Positions 1-6,603 of a stretch of 15,330 bases of DNA are shown piece by piece (position 1 is the stretch's first letter; the number at the start of each line of letters is the position of its first letter). The position numbers and the translations under genes are program-made. Under the pieces are notes generated by a model. The model had not been told where the DNA came from and made no database searches. It saw only the letters and a program-made list of their open reading frames with translations. The stretch is from contig PWJF01000005.1 of NCBI GenBank assembly GCA_003560935.1, positions 1 to 15,330 of the forward strand, given 5' to 3'. Origin of the DNA: Ignavibacteriales bacterium. Its GTDB lineage: Bacteria; Bacteroidota; Ignavibacteria; T3Sed10-11.

Positions 1-95
1 CAAGGAAGGCGAAAGCCCGGAATAAAGCGGCGGCCGATTCCCGGAACCCGCATCCCCCTATTGCTCCCGGCGCTTTGTGTTTTTCTTGGTATTAA
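1..95 (+). other. GC-rich left edge, possible tail of an upstream gene
   Basis: The first 75 bases are clearly more GC-rich than the rest of the window. All three forward frames are open from the edge for some distance, with stops at 23-25, 93-95 and 118-120. One frame, ending with TAA at 93-95, uses G/C-rich third positions and would give an Arg/Ala/Pro-rich tail ending FSWY. Any of the three could be the 3' end of an upstream gene and I cannot decide between them. No convincing hairpin with a T-tract is present. Confidence 0.2.
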
Positions 96-101
96 TATAA
101 T
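74..101 (+). promoter_or_regulatory. Putative promoter for the aroF-tyrA pair
   Basis: A perfect -10 hexamer TATAAT lies at 96-101. The -35 candidate at 74-79 (TTTGTG, 16-base spacer) is poor. The implied transcript start near 108 leaves a short leader before the ATG at 125. The ribosome binding site GGGAG at 113-117 sits 7 bases before that ATG. No attenuator or T-box-like structure fits in this short leader. Confidence 0.4.
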
Positions 102-124
102 TCATAACAATAGGGAGTAAGCAG

Positions 125-1183
125 ATGGTTGTCGTTGTCGAAAAAAATGCGACAAAACAGGAACTCGAAAACATTATCGAAGCTCTGCACAAGCATGGTT
201 TCGATGTGCATAGATCTACCGGGGTTAACCAGACCGTTCTGGGTGCAATCGGCGTACAGCCCGATTTTGATACAAACACAATACGGGTATTGCCGGGTGT
301 GGCGGAAGTCCATCGCATTACCGAACAATATAAACTCGCAAGCAGATCGTTTAAACGTGATAACACGGTTATCAGAGTGGGGAAAAATGTTATTTTCGGA
401 GACGAAGAGGTAGTAGTCATCGCAGGTCCCTGCTCGGTTGAAAGCGAAGATCAAATGTTCACACTTGCTGAATCACTTTCGGCACTCGGTGCAGTAATGA
501 TGCGGGGAGGTGCATTTAAACCCAGAACATCGCCGTATTCTTTCCAGGGACTTGGTGAAAAGGGCCTCCGTATTATGCGGAATGCATGTGATGCTTTCGG
601 ACTCAAAATGGTCACCGAAATCATGGATGTTTCTCAGATCGAAACGATTATGCAGTACACCGACGTTCTCCAGATCGGGGCACGAAATATGCAGAATTAT
701 ACACTGCTTCGCGAAGTCGGAAGAATTGATAAACCGGTGCTGCTTAAACGCGGGCTTTCTGCTACTACGGAGGAATTACTCATGTCGGCAGAATATATCC
801 TATCGGGAGGTAATGAGGGGGTTATACTTTGGGAGCGGGGGATACGTACGTTTGAAAAATCCACCCGCAACACAATGGATTTGAGTGCAATACCCGTTAT
901 CCATCAAAAGAGTCATTTGCCGATTATTGCCGACCCATCTCACGCCGTTGGTATACGCGATAAAGTTATCCCGATGGCTCGTGCAGCAGTTGCCGCCGGT
1001 GCGGATGGAATAATGGTCGAAGTCCATCCGGATCCGGATAATGCAATGTCTGATGGAGGTCAATCCCTATTTCCTGAACAATTCAAGCAGCTCATGCAGG
1101 AGATTAAAATAATTATTCACGCTATCGGCAGAAAACTCTCCGGACCGGTTAAGAAAAAAGGAATTCATTCCATAGAAAATTAA
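125..1183 (+). CDS. aroF: 3-deoxy-7-phosphoheptulonate synthase (DAHP synthase), type I beta with N-terminal regulatory domain
   Basis: Condenses phosphoenolpyruvate and erythrose 4-phosphate to DAHP, the first step of the shikimate pathway, in the cytoplasm. At 352 aa it has the Thermotoga-like two-part layout. Residues 1-66 form a ferredoxin-like/ACT-like domain, which in this family mediates feedback inhibition by Tyr or Phe. A TIM barrel follows. Visible barrel motifs are AGPCS (Cys103), GARNMQN near 185-191, KRG at 208-210, DPSHA (His273), VEVH (Glu299) and SDG (Asp310). Cys103, His273, Glu299 and Asp310 match the expected metal ligands. The ATG at 125 is supported by GGGAG 7 bases upstream. 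The prephenate dehydrogenase gene follows after 3 bases, so the two are probably co-transcribed. Feedback control by Tyr is inferred from family and neighbour. Confidence 0.95.
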   Translation: MVVVVEKNATKQELENIIEALHKHGFDVHRSTGVNQTVLGAIGVQPDFDTNTIRVLPGVAEVHRITEQYKLASRSFKRDNTVIRVGKNVIFGDEEVVVIAGPCSVESEDQMFTLAESLSALGAVMMRGGAFKPRTSPYSFQGLGEKGLRIMRNACDAFGLKMVTEIMDVSQIETIMQYTDVLQIGARNMQNYTLLREVGRIDKPVLLKRGLSATTEELLMSAEYILSGGNEGVILWERGIRTFEKSTRNTMDLSAIPVIHQKSHLPIIADPSHAVGIRDKVIPMARAAVAAGADGIMVEVHPDPDNAMSDGGQSLFPEQFKQLMQEIKIIIHAIGRKLSGPVKKKGIHSIEN

Positions 1184-1186
1184 TCG

Positions 1187-2056
1187 ATGGATATATCAAA
1201 CAAGATTATCGGCATAGCAGGTCTTGGATTGATGGGGGGATCTCTGGCAGGTGCTATTAAGAAATACCTACCCAGATCAACCGTAATTGGATTCGATATA
1301 GATACAACAGTTGCAACAAACGCGCGATCCAATAAAATTCTGGATAATATCGAAAATACTTTCGATAAACTTGTTAACTCTGCTGATATATTATTTTTAG
1401 CTACACCTGTATCGAGTGTTTTACAGCATATTAACTCTCTCCATTCGTATTCCAAGCGTACGATTATTTCGGATATGTGCAGTATCAAACGCCCGGTTAT
1501 GAAAGCTGCGAAGACACTCTCAGGAGATATGACTTTTATCGGCGGTCATCCGATGGCTGGAAGTCACAAGTCCGGTATAGAACATGCCGATCCCGACCTA
1601 TTTCAAAATGCCGTGTATGTCTTATGTACTCCGGTAACGGGACATATCCCGGATGATCTCCTTACACTGGTTACCACTATCGGCGCTCATCCGGTGATTC
1701 TTCAGGCGGAGATGCACGATAAAACGGTGTCACAAATAAGCCATGTTCCACAGTTGCTTGCCGTAGCAATACTTAATGAATTACGCAACAATGCCGGTGA
1801 AAACGCCGTGGCTTACGAACTTGCCGCGGGCGGGTTTAAGGACGTGACGCGAATCGGTGAAAGTGCCTATTCGGTTTGGAAAGATATTCTGGATGAAAAT
1901 AAAGACAACATTATCTCCGATCTCAGTACTTTGATCATACGACTCAACATGTATAAAGAAGCATTGCAAAGAGTGGATTTCAGTCAGATCGAAACGGAAT
2001 TTCAAAATGCTCGGGAAACGAGAAAAAATCTTAAGAGTCACTCAAAGAAAACTTGA
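1187..2056 (+). CDS. tyrA: Prephenate dehydrogenase (TyrA)
   Basis: Oxidatively decarboxylates prephenate to 4-hydroxyphenylpyruvate with NAD(P)+, on the way to tyrosine. The 289-aa protein starts with a Rossmann dinucleotide-binding loop, GLGLMGG (G12, G14, G17). It carries the family's GGHPMAGSHKSG segment (His121 in the position of the catalytic His), a second His pair in HDKTVSQISH (177, 186), and FKDVTRI with Arg222, expected to bind the prephenate carboxylate. It has no chorismate mutase domain and no obvious C-terminal ACT domain, so feedback control may rest mainly on the upstream DAHP synthase. There is no good ribosome binding site; the ATG lies 3 bases after the aroF stop, which suggests translational coupling. 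The gene ends 25 bases from the convergent zinc-ribbon gene with no visible terminator between them. Confidence 0.93.
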   Translation: MDISNKIIGIAGLGLMGGSLAGAIKKYLPRSTVIGFDIDTTVATNARSNKILDNIENTFDKLVNSADILFLATPVSSVLQHINSLHSYSKRTIISDMCSIKRPVMKAAKTLSGDMTFIGGHPMAGSHKSGIEHADPDLFQNAVYVLCTPVTGHIPDDLLTLVTTIGAHPVILQAEMHDKTVSQISHVPQLLAVAILNELRNNAGENAVAYELAAGGFKDVTRIGESAYSVWKDILDENKDNIISDLSTLIIRLNMYKEALQRVDFSQIETEFQNARETRKNLKSHSKKT

Positions 2057-2081
2057 TCGGAACATTCACAATTATCATTCT

Positions 2082-2375
2082 TTATTCTTCTTCGGACGTC
2101 GTACCGGAAGATTTAGCGGAAGTATCTTTTGAGGAATCCTTTGTTTCCTTTGTGCTTTCAGTATTCTTCTTTTTGGCTTGACCATTACCGTTATTTTTAT
2201 AATCGGTAATATAAAATCCGCTTCCTTTGAAAATTAACCCGGCGCCTGCACCGAGTAATCTACGCAATTTATCGGTTTTACACTCAGGGCAAGTCTTAAG
2301 CGGATCCGCTTTTATGCTTTGAAACTCCTCAAACTGATGCCCACACTCGCCGCACCTGTATTCATACGTTGGCAT
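2082..2375 (-). CDS. FmdB-family (Zn_ribbon_8) small zinc-ribbon protein under a CIRCE promoter
   Basis: A 97-aa protein starting MPTYEYRCGECGHQFEEFQS, the hallmark of the FmdB/CxxC_CxxC_SSSS family. One zinc ribbon is formed by Cys8-x2-Cys11 and Cys29-x2-Cys32. It is followed by the family's RRLLGAGAGLIFKGSGFY segment (about 38-55). Residues 60-97 are a low-complexity Lys/Glu/Ser/Thr-rich tail, probably disordered. FmdB was first named as a putative regulator of formamidase/amidase genes, but the role of most members is unknown. GGAGG lies 5 bases before the ATG. The gene is last in the minus-strand run but has its own promoter overlapped by a perfect CIRCE operator, so repression by HrcA and induction by heat or protein stress are inferred. 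A metal- or redox-sensing or chaperone-assisting role is possible but unproven. Confidence 0.88.
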   Translation of the reverse strand: MPTYEYRCGECGHQFEEFQSIKADPLKTCPECKTDKLRRLLGAGAGLIFKGSGFYITDYKNNGNGQAKKKNTESTKETKDSSKDTSAKSSGTTSEEE

Positions 2376-2399
2376 TTCCGCCTCCGGTTAATTATTGAT

Positions 2400-2426
2400 T
2401 TAGCACTCTTATATTTTGAGTGCTAA
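2400..2426 (-). promoter_or_regulatory. CIRCE operator (HrcA binding site)
   Basis: Perfect inverted repeat TTAGCACTC (2400-2408), 9-base spacer, GAGTGCTAA (2418-2426). This equals the canonical CIRCE consensus with no mismatch. It lies 24 bases upstream of the zinc-ribbon start codon and overlaps the end of the -10 box and the predicted transcription start, the normal position for HrcA repression. The hrcA gene itself is 6 kb away in the same gene run. In the 5' leader it would also form an RNA hairpin, which in other bacteria affects message stability. Confidence 0.95.
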
Positions 2427-2453
2427 TATACAGTTATCAACCTTGAAAGTCAA
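2425..2453 (-). promoter_or_regulatory. Sigma70-type promoter of the zinc-ribbon gene
   Basis: On the minus strand TTGACT (2453-2448) is followed by a 17-base spacer and TATATT (2430-2425), one mismatch from consensus in each box. The -35 overlaps the stop codon of the upstream aminotransferase gene. The predicted start falls near 2418, inside the CIRCE, giving a leader of about 43 bases. The gene can thus be transcribed independently of read-through from the long run upstream. Confidence 0.85.
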
Positions 2454-3652
2454 GATTTGAGTTTTGTCAGGCAGTCGCCTATTCGCTGCATACCTTTTCT
2501 CAAATCGTCAATAGATGCAGCATATGATAATCGAATATATTCAGGAGAACCGAAAGCACTCCCCGGAACTGTCGCTACATTTCCTTCTACAAGTAAATAT
2601 TCACACATATCGACATCGCTCCGTATCTGGAACGAACCATAAGATGTCCCGAAATACTCATCGACGCGCGGAAGAACGTAAAAAGCGCCTTTTGGTTTTG
2701 AGCATGATATACCGTGCATCGCGTTAAGTTCACCGACTATGTAGTCTCGTCGTTTTTCAAATTCATCCCGCATTCTCCAGACCTCATCAAGAGGAGACGT
2801 TAGTGCACAAAGCGCTGCCTGTTGTGATATGGAACAGGCATTGGAGGTGACCTGTCCCTGAAATTTTGCCGCATTATTTATAATATTTTTATGTGCCCCC
2901 ATATATCCGAGACGCCAACCGGTCATTGAGAATGCCTTGGATACGCCATTTACCGTTACGGTAAGCTCACGGAGCGATTCGATAGAGCCGATACTAAAAT
3001 GCCGCGTGCCGTCGTACACAAGATGCTCGTAAATCTCATCGCTGATAACATATAGACCCGTGTCGGCAATGGCCGTCCCAATATCTTCAATTTCCTCGCG
3101 TGTATATACTGTTCCAGCTGGATTGGAGGGTGTGTTAAAAATTAAAACTTTTGATTTTAAAGAGAGCGATTTCCTCAGTTCTCGAGGTGTTATTTTAAAT
3201 CCGCTGGCGTCCGAGGTCTTGATGATTATTGGTTTTGCATCGACGAATTTTACCATCTCGGGAAAGCTCACCCAGTAAGGAGAGATAATAATTACTTCGT
3301 CACCGGGATTGCAGATTGCGTGAAGCGCATTATATATGGAATGCTTCGCGCCGGAAGATACAAGTATTTCATCGGGTGACCAATGCAATTCATTTTCCTT
3401 TTTGAATTTATTGGATATCGCTTCAAGTAATTCCTGTATTCCGCTGTTGGGAGTGTATTTTGTAAAGTTATGTTCAATTGCAGAGATACCGGCCCGCTTG
3501 ATATAGTCGGGTGTAGGGAAATCAGGTTCACCGGCCGCCAAGCTAATCACATCAATACCCTTGCGTTTCATGGCTACGGCGCGCGCAGAAAGTGCAAGTG
3601 TTTGAGATTCAGTTACTAAGTCTGCTTTTCTTGATAAGGGTCGCAGATGCAT
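2450..3652 (-). CDS. aspC: Class I pyridoxal-phosphate aminotransferase, aspartate aminotransferase type
   Basis: Transfers amino groups between aspartate (possibly aromatic amino acids or prephenate) and 2-oxo acids. The 400-aa protein shows the fold type I, subgroup I-beta pattern: SLAAGEPDFPTP (37-48), YTPNSG (66-71), NTPSNPAG with Asn177, ISDEIY with Asp205, the PLP lysine Lys239 in SKAFSMTGWRLGY, and Arg374 for the substrate carboxylate. Family members of this subgroup include prephenate aminotransferases. The aromatic genes aroF-tyrA lie just beyond the zinc-ribbon gene on the other strand, so a role in tyrosine/phenylalanine synthesis is possible, but substrate cannot be read from sequence. 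A GAGGA directly abuts the ATG, an unusually short spacing, yet the N-terminus aligns well with family members. It follows coaD after 11 bases. Confidence 0.9.
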   Translation of the reverse strand: MHLRPLSRKADLVTESQTLALSARAVAMKRKGIDVISLAAGEPDFPTPDYIKRAGISAIEHNFTKYTPNSGIQELLEAISNKFKKENELHWSPDEILVSSGAKHSIYNALHAICNPGDEVIIISPYWVSFPEMVKFVDAKPIIIKTSDASGFKITPRELRKSLSLKSKVLIFNTPSNPAGTVYTREEIEDIGTAIADTGLYVISDEIYEHLVYDGTRHFSIGSIESLRELTVTVNGVSKAFSMTGWRLGYMGAHKNIINNAAKFQGQVTSNACSISQQAALCALTSPLDEVWRMRDEFEKRRDYIVGELNAMHGISCSKPKGAFYVLPRVDEYFGTSYGSFQIRSDVDMCEYLLVEGNVATVPGSAFGSPEYIRLSYAASIDDLRKGMQRIGDCLTKLKS

Positions 3653-3663
3653 TCCTCTACTTT

Positions 3664-4143
3664 TTATGATGAATATTTCTCTTTCAAGCGTTTTTCAATA
3701 CCTTGCGGCACAAACGGACCACAGCCGCCACCGAGCTGGGCGATTTCACGTACGATCGATGAGCTGAGATATGTATACCGCTCATCGGGCATCAGAAATA
3801 CGGTAGTAATATCCTCTGCAAGCTTACGGTTCATCAATGCCATCTGAAATTCAAATTCAAAATCTGAAATCATTCGTAATCCCCGGATAATGACTTGCGC
3901 TTTTTTTTCCTTTGCATATTTGACAAGCAATCCCTCAAAGCTGTCGACATGTACGGTGTTGAGAGATGATATTGATTCTTTGATCATATCTATACGTTCG
4001 TCGGTAGTGAAGAGAGGTTTTTTTGAGCTGTTGCGGGCGACCGTGACGATCACTTCATCAAAGAGTGCCGCTGCTCTATGGACGATATCAAGATGTCCGT
4101 TTGTAAAGGGATCAAATGTTCCTGGATAAATGGCTCGTTTCAT
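3664..4143 (-). CDS. coaD: Phosphopantetheine adenylyltransferase (CoaD)
   Basis: Adenylylates 4'-phosphopantetheine with ATP to dephospho-CoA, the penultimate step of coenzyme A synthesis. Length (159 aa) is exactly typical. The nucleotidyltransferase motifs are complete: GTFDPFTNGHLDI with the (T/H)xGH signature at 14-17, IIRGLR at 85-90, and YTYLSSSIVRE (123-133), the family's ISSTxxR-type motif. The start ATG overlaps the rsmD stop by one base (TAATG), with AGGA 7 bases upstream, so translation is coupled. The rsmD-coaD pairing is common across bacteria, which supports both calls. Confidence 0.97.
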   Translation of the reverse strand: MKRAIYPGTFDPFTNGHLDIVHRAAALFDEVIVTVARNSSKKPLFTTDERIDMIKESISSLNTVHVDSFEGLLVKYAKEKKAQVIIRGLRMISDFEFEFQMALMNRKLAEDITTVFLMPDERYTYLSSSIVREIAQLGGGCGPFVPQGIEKRLKEKYSS

Positions 4144-4715
4144 TAGACAATCCTGTCATTAGATTCTGAGTTATGCAGTCTGAAGAAAGATACAATTGAA
4201 TTTCCAAACACCTTTTGCCTGAATATGGTGAAGGCGTTATCGTCACGAAACACAGTCTGTTTGCTATGTTCTATCAAAAGCACTGCTTCACGTTCAGCTA
4301 TTCCGGCACGTGCTATCATAGCGGGTAAATCAGACAGACCTTCCAAAGCATAGGGTGGATCCGCAAAGATTAATCCTCCACGATGGCTGGGGTTTTTTAT
4401 ATACCGTTCGACGGTGTTCAGCACAATTTCACAACGGTTTGTACAATTCAATTCATCTGCTGTTCGTTTCATTATCTTTACCGCATCTCGCGATGCATCC
4501 ACAAACACTACAAATTTCGCACCACGGCTCAGACATTCGAATCCGAGACTGCCGGTACCGGCGTATAGATCTATTACCTTCGTTTTATAAAGATCGATAT
4601 ATTGTGGTAGTATAGCAAAAATAGTTTCACGCACACGGTCGGTTGCAGGTCGAATATTCCTGGTTTTCCCCGAATAAACAGTGCGTCCACGATACTCGCC
4701 ACCGGTAATGCGCAT
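4143..4715 (-). CDS. rsmD: 16S rRNA (guanine(966)-N2)-methyltransferase RsmD
   Basis: S-adenosylmethionine-dependent methyltransferase that modifies G966 (E. coli numbering) of 16S rRNA in the 30S subunit. The 190-aa protein opens with MRITGGEYRGR and RPATDRVRE (22-30), the family's substrate-side motifs. It has the SAM loop DLYAGTGSLG (49-58) and the catalytic DPPY (119-122). It starts 6 bases after the PilM-like gene with only a weak ribosome binding site (AGAG), and its stop overlaps the coaD start in TAATG. No key motif is missing. Confidence 0.95.
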   Translation of the reverse strand: MRITGGEYRGRTVYSGKTRNIRPATDRVRETIFAILPQYIDLYKTKVIDLYAGTGSLGFECLSRGAKFVVFVDASRDAVKIMKRTADELNCTNRCEIVLNTVERYIKNPSHRGGLIFADPPYALEGLSDLPAMIARAGIAEREAVLLIEHSKQTVFRDDNAFTIFRQKVFGNSIVSFFRLHNSESNDRIV

Positions 4716-4721
4716 TATGCT

Positions 4722-5654
4722 CTATTTATCATTAAGTGCAACTGATATAGCGGGAGCATATCCTTCCTGTGCTATTATCGAGTCTGGAATATTTCGTTTT
4801 GCTTTACGGGTTAATTGCAAATTATCAAATGGTTTGAAACGGTCGAATTTCCACCCGGTATTGGTTTCTGCACTCTTGGTAATAGTTGTGTCAAACGGAT
4901 GATAGTAAATTCGTTGTTCGATATTTTTCTTAGGACCGATGAGTGATGCCAGAAACATCTCGAGCCGCTTGTCCGGTGAATAGACATTATTGAGCAAGTA
5001 CTCACGGTACCGTACCAGACGATGATTCCATAATAAGCTGCAATACAAAATATCGTTGGTTCGAAAACAGACGGCATTTAAACGTTCCTGTTTTTTCCCC
5101 ATTGTTGCAAGTTTTAATATTTTTTCAATGGCAAACTGGTCGACGTTAATCGAAAGAAGTTTCATGCCGGCTGACCGAACTCCACGTTGAAGAACATGTA
5201 TGTACGGACGCAGGACCGCAGTGTATATAAACTTGGGAGATAAATCTTTTGCCGGATTAAATCCCGGATTATATGTGTCGAATAAAAATGCGTCACTCGC
5301 TATATCGGGGAAGTAGTGATGTAATTCCCATTCAATTAACCGTTTGATATTTTCGGACGAAAAGTCACCGTCGAAAGGGACGGTATGAATAAATGCATTG
5401 CGTACATCTATAGCGATAGCAATTTCTTTGCTGGAAAATCCTTTAACGGATAATAACGCTTGTAACGAAGCGGAGAAATTGTGTAGGTACTCATGCGCTT
5501 CATCGTCCGTAAATTGTCGCAATCTGTCCGATACAGGAAGGTGTACCGGTTGTTCTGCGGCTGCGTTTAAAACATATCCGTTCGATTTCCGATCAATATC
5601 GACCGCGCGTAATGTATCATGTTGAACATACAAACCGATCATACAGAGTTCCAT
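4722..5654 (-). CDS. PilM-like actin-fold protein (type IV pilus assembly type), degenerate
   Basis: A 310-aa protein whose order of segments resembles PilM/GspL cytoplasmic proteins: an N-terminal MIGLYVQHDTLRAVDI strand-loop-strand, a middle region with IKRLIEWELHHYFPD (103-117), a VLRPYIHVLQRGVRSAGMKL segment (148-166) followed by INVDQFAIEK (169-178), and a C-terminal AISVALNDK. In true PilM, DIGxxxxK and a second DxG loop bind nucleotide. Here both loops are degraded (around 7-20 and 193-208 there is no DxG), so ATP binding is doubtful. PilM normally docks to the PilN cytoplasmic tail at the inner membrane; no recognisable PilN/O/P/Q is next to it, but a single-pass membrane protein is. 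Start could be the ATG at 5654 or, more like PilM, the ATG at 5642 (MIGLYV), which has GGA a few bases upstream. Confidence 0.6.
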   Translation of the reverse strand: MELCMIGLYVQHDTLRAVDIDRKSNGYVLNAAAEQPVHLPVSDRLRQFTDDEAHEYLHNFSASLQALLSVKGFSSKEIAIAIDVRNAFIHTVPFDGDFSSENIKRLIEWELHHYFPDIASDAFLFDTYNPGFNPAKDLSPKFIYTAVLRPYIHVLQRGVRSAGMKLLSINVDQFAIEKILKLATMGKKQERLNAVCFRTNDILYCSLLWNHRLVRYREYLLNNVYSPDKRLEMFLASLIGPKKNIEQRIYYHPFDTTITKSAETNTGWKFDRFKPFDNLQLTRKAKRNIPDSIIAQEGYAPAISVALNDK

Positions 5655-5663
5655 TCAGGATAA

Positions 5664-6125
5664 TTATTCCCAGCTCGCGCGGTGTAATTGCGATACGTCT
5701 TCTAATGATCCGACGAAACCGTATCCATCCGGACATTCCAGGAAATACCGATGTGTTGTTGAAGTGTCATCTACCGCCAACGCATATTGTTCATGGCTTC
5801 GCGGCGAATACTTAAGAGATTCCGGTTCAAATACCCCGGTAATAAGAGGCTTAAATAAGCTGTCACGTTTTGCAACCGCAAGACTGTCTGTTTGAATCCA
5901 GTAGACCAGACTATCGAGGTCTTTCTGATACGTTTGGTATTGCGTGAAGTAAAACATTTGTGCGTTTCGAATGTTTGCCATTCGCAAACGTGACTCTGTT
6001 CGTTGCTGTTCTTGGGTTTTGATTATTTCAAACGGCTCCCATATAGTATACACTAACACACCGAACAACAAAACTATGACGATTTTCAGTATAATTGATC
6101 CCTTGGGTTTCGGCTGACCTATCAT
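5664..6125 (-). CDS. Unknown single-pass inner-membrane protein with a periplasmic domain
   Basis: I do not recognise a family. The 153-aa protein has a short basic N-terminus (KPKGS), one membrane segment at about 11-28 (ILKIVIVLLFGVLVYTIW) and about 120 residues that should lie outside. Just after the membrane comes a helical, Arg/Gln-rich stretch with RMANIRNAQMFYFTQYQTY (48-66), which recalls the N-terminal helix of pilin/pseudopilin-like or PilN/PilO-like proteins. The C-terminal half has FLECPDGYGFVGS. There is a single Cys, so no intramolecular disulfide. An excellent AGGAGG sits 7 bases before the ATG. Its place between comEA-like and PilM-like genes suggests it partners the PilM-like protein as a PilN-type anchor; this is inference only. 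Confidence 0.8.
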   Translation of the reverse strand: MIGQPKPKGSIILKIVIVLLFGVLVYTIWEPFEIIKTQEQQRTESRLRMANIRNAQMFYFTQYQTYQKDLDSLVYWIQTDSLAVAKRDSLFKPLITGVFEPESLKYSPRSHEQYALAVDDTSTTHRYFLECPDGYGFVGSLEDVSQLHRASWE

Positions 6126-6156
6126 GTAATTTCCTCCTGGTCGATGAAGTATTGAG

Positions 6157-6597
6157 TTAGAAAGTTATATACGGTTTAATTTGTTCAAGCCGGCGCTCAC
6201 CGATACCGCTAATTTTCAACAACTCTTCGGGTGTTGTGAACGCTCCATGATCTTCGCGATAGAGTATTATACGTTCTGCGTACACGTCACCGATACCCGG
6301 CAATAATGTAAGTTCTTCTTTTGAAGCTGTGTTTACATTGATACTGTTCGGTGCAAGTACTGTCAGCGGGGGAGTACCGTTCGTATCTGCTTCAGGTATG
6401 TGTTCCGATCGTTCAATAAAGACGGTATCTTGCTGACGATATTGCTCGCTGAAATCTTCAATTTCCAGGTCCGCCCGGAATCCCTGATATGCAGCAATAC
6501 CCACCCCTACCATAAATCCGACGGCAAGCAGCACGAGAATGCGTTTCTCATTATCGGTAAACGAGAGCAGCCGTGCAATGTACCTGGTAAATTTCAT
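6157..6597 (-). CDS. ComEA-like membrane-anchored helix-hairpin-helix DNA-binding protein
   Basis: ComEA-family proteins bind double-stranded DNA in the periplasm (or outside the Gram-positive membrane) during transformation. The 146-aa protein has a basic N-terminus, one membrane segment (about 19-36), a 45-residue linker and a C-terminal (HhH)2 domain. The domain starts with the signature INVNTASKEEL (86-96), then LPGIGDVYAERI (99-110) and LLKISGIGERRLEQI (126-140). This order is that of membrane-anchored ComEA, unlike short secreted single-domain forms. There is no clear ribosome binding site, and the ATG lies 6 bases after the dnaJ stop, so translation probably depends on dnaJ. A function in DNA uptake is likely; a structural or pilus-linked role cannot be excluded. 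Confidence 0.88.
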   Translation of the reverse strand: MKFTRYIARLLSFTDNEKRILVLLAVGFMVGVGIAAYQGFRADLEIEDFSEQYRQQDTVFIERSEHIPEADTNGTPPLTVLAPNSINVNTASKEELTLLPGIGDVYAERIILYREDHGAFTTPEELLKISGIGERRLEQIKPYITF

Positions 6598-6603
6598 TTT
6601 TTA

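Noticed and set aside
2057..2081. Bidirectional terminator between the convergent tyrA and zinc-ribbon genes.
   Set aside because: The 25-base gap has no inverted repeat with a T-run; termination must occur within the genes, be factor-dependent, or be absent.
2423..4143. Plus-strand open frames opposite the aminotransferase and coaD genes.
   Set aside because: They are mirror frames of well-conserved minus-strand enzymes, lack ribosome binding sites and show no recognisable protein motifs.
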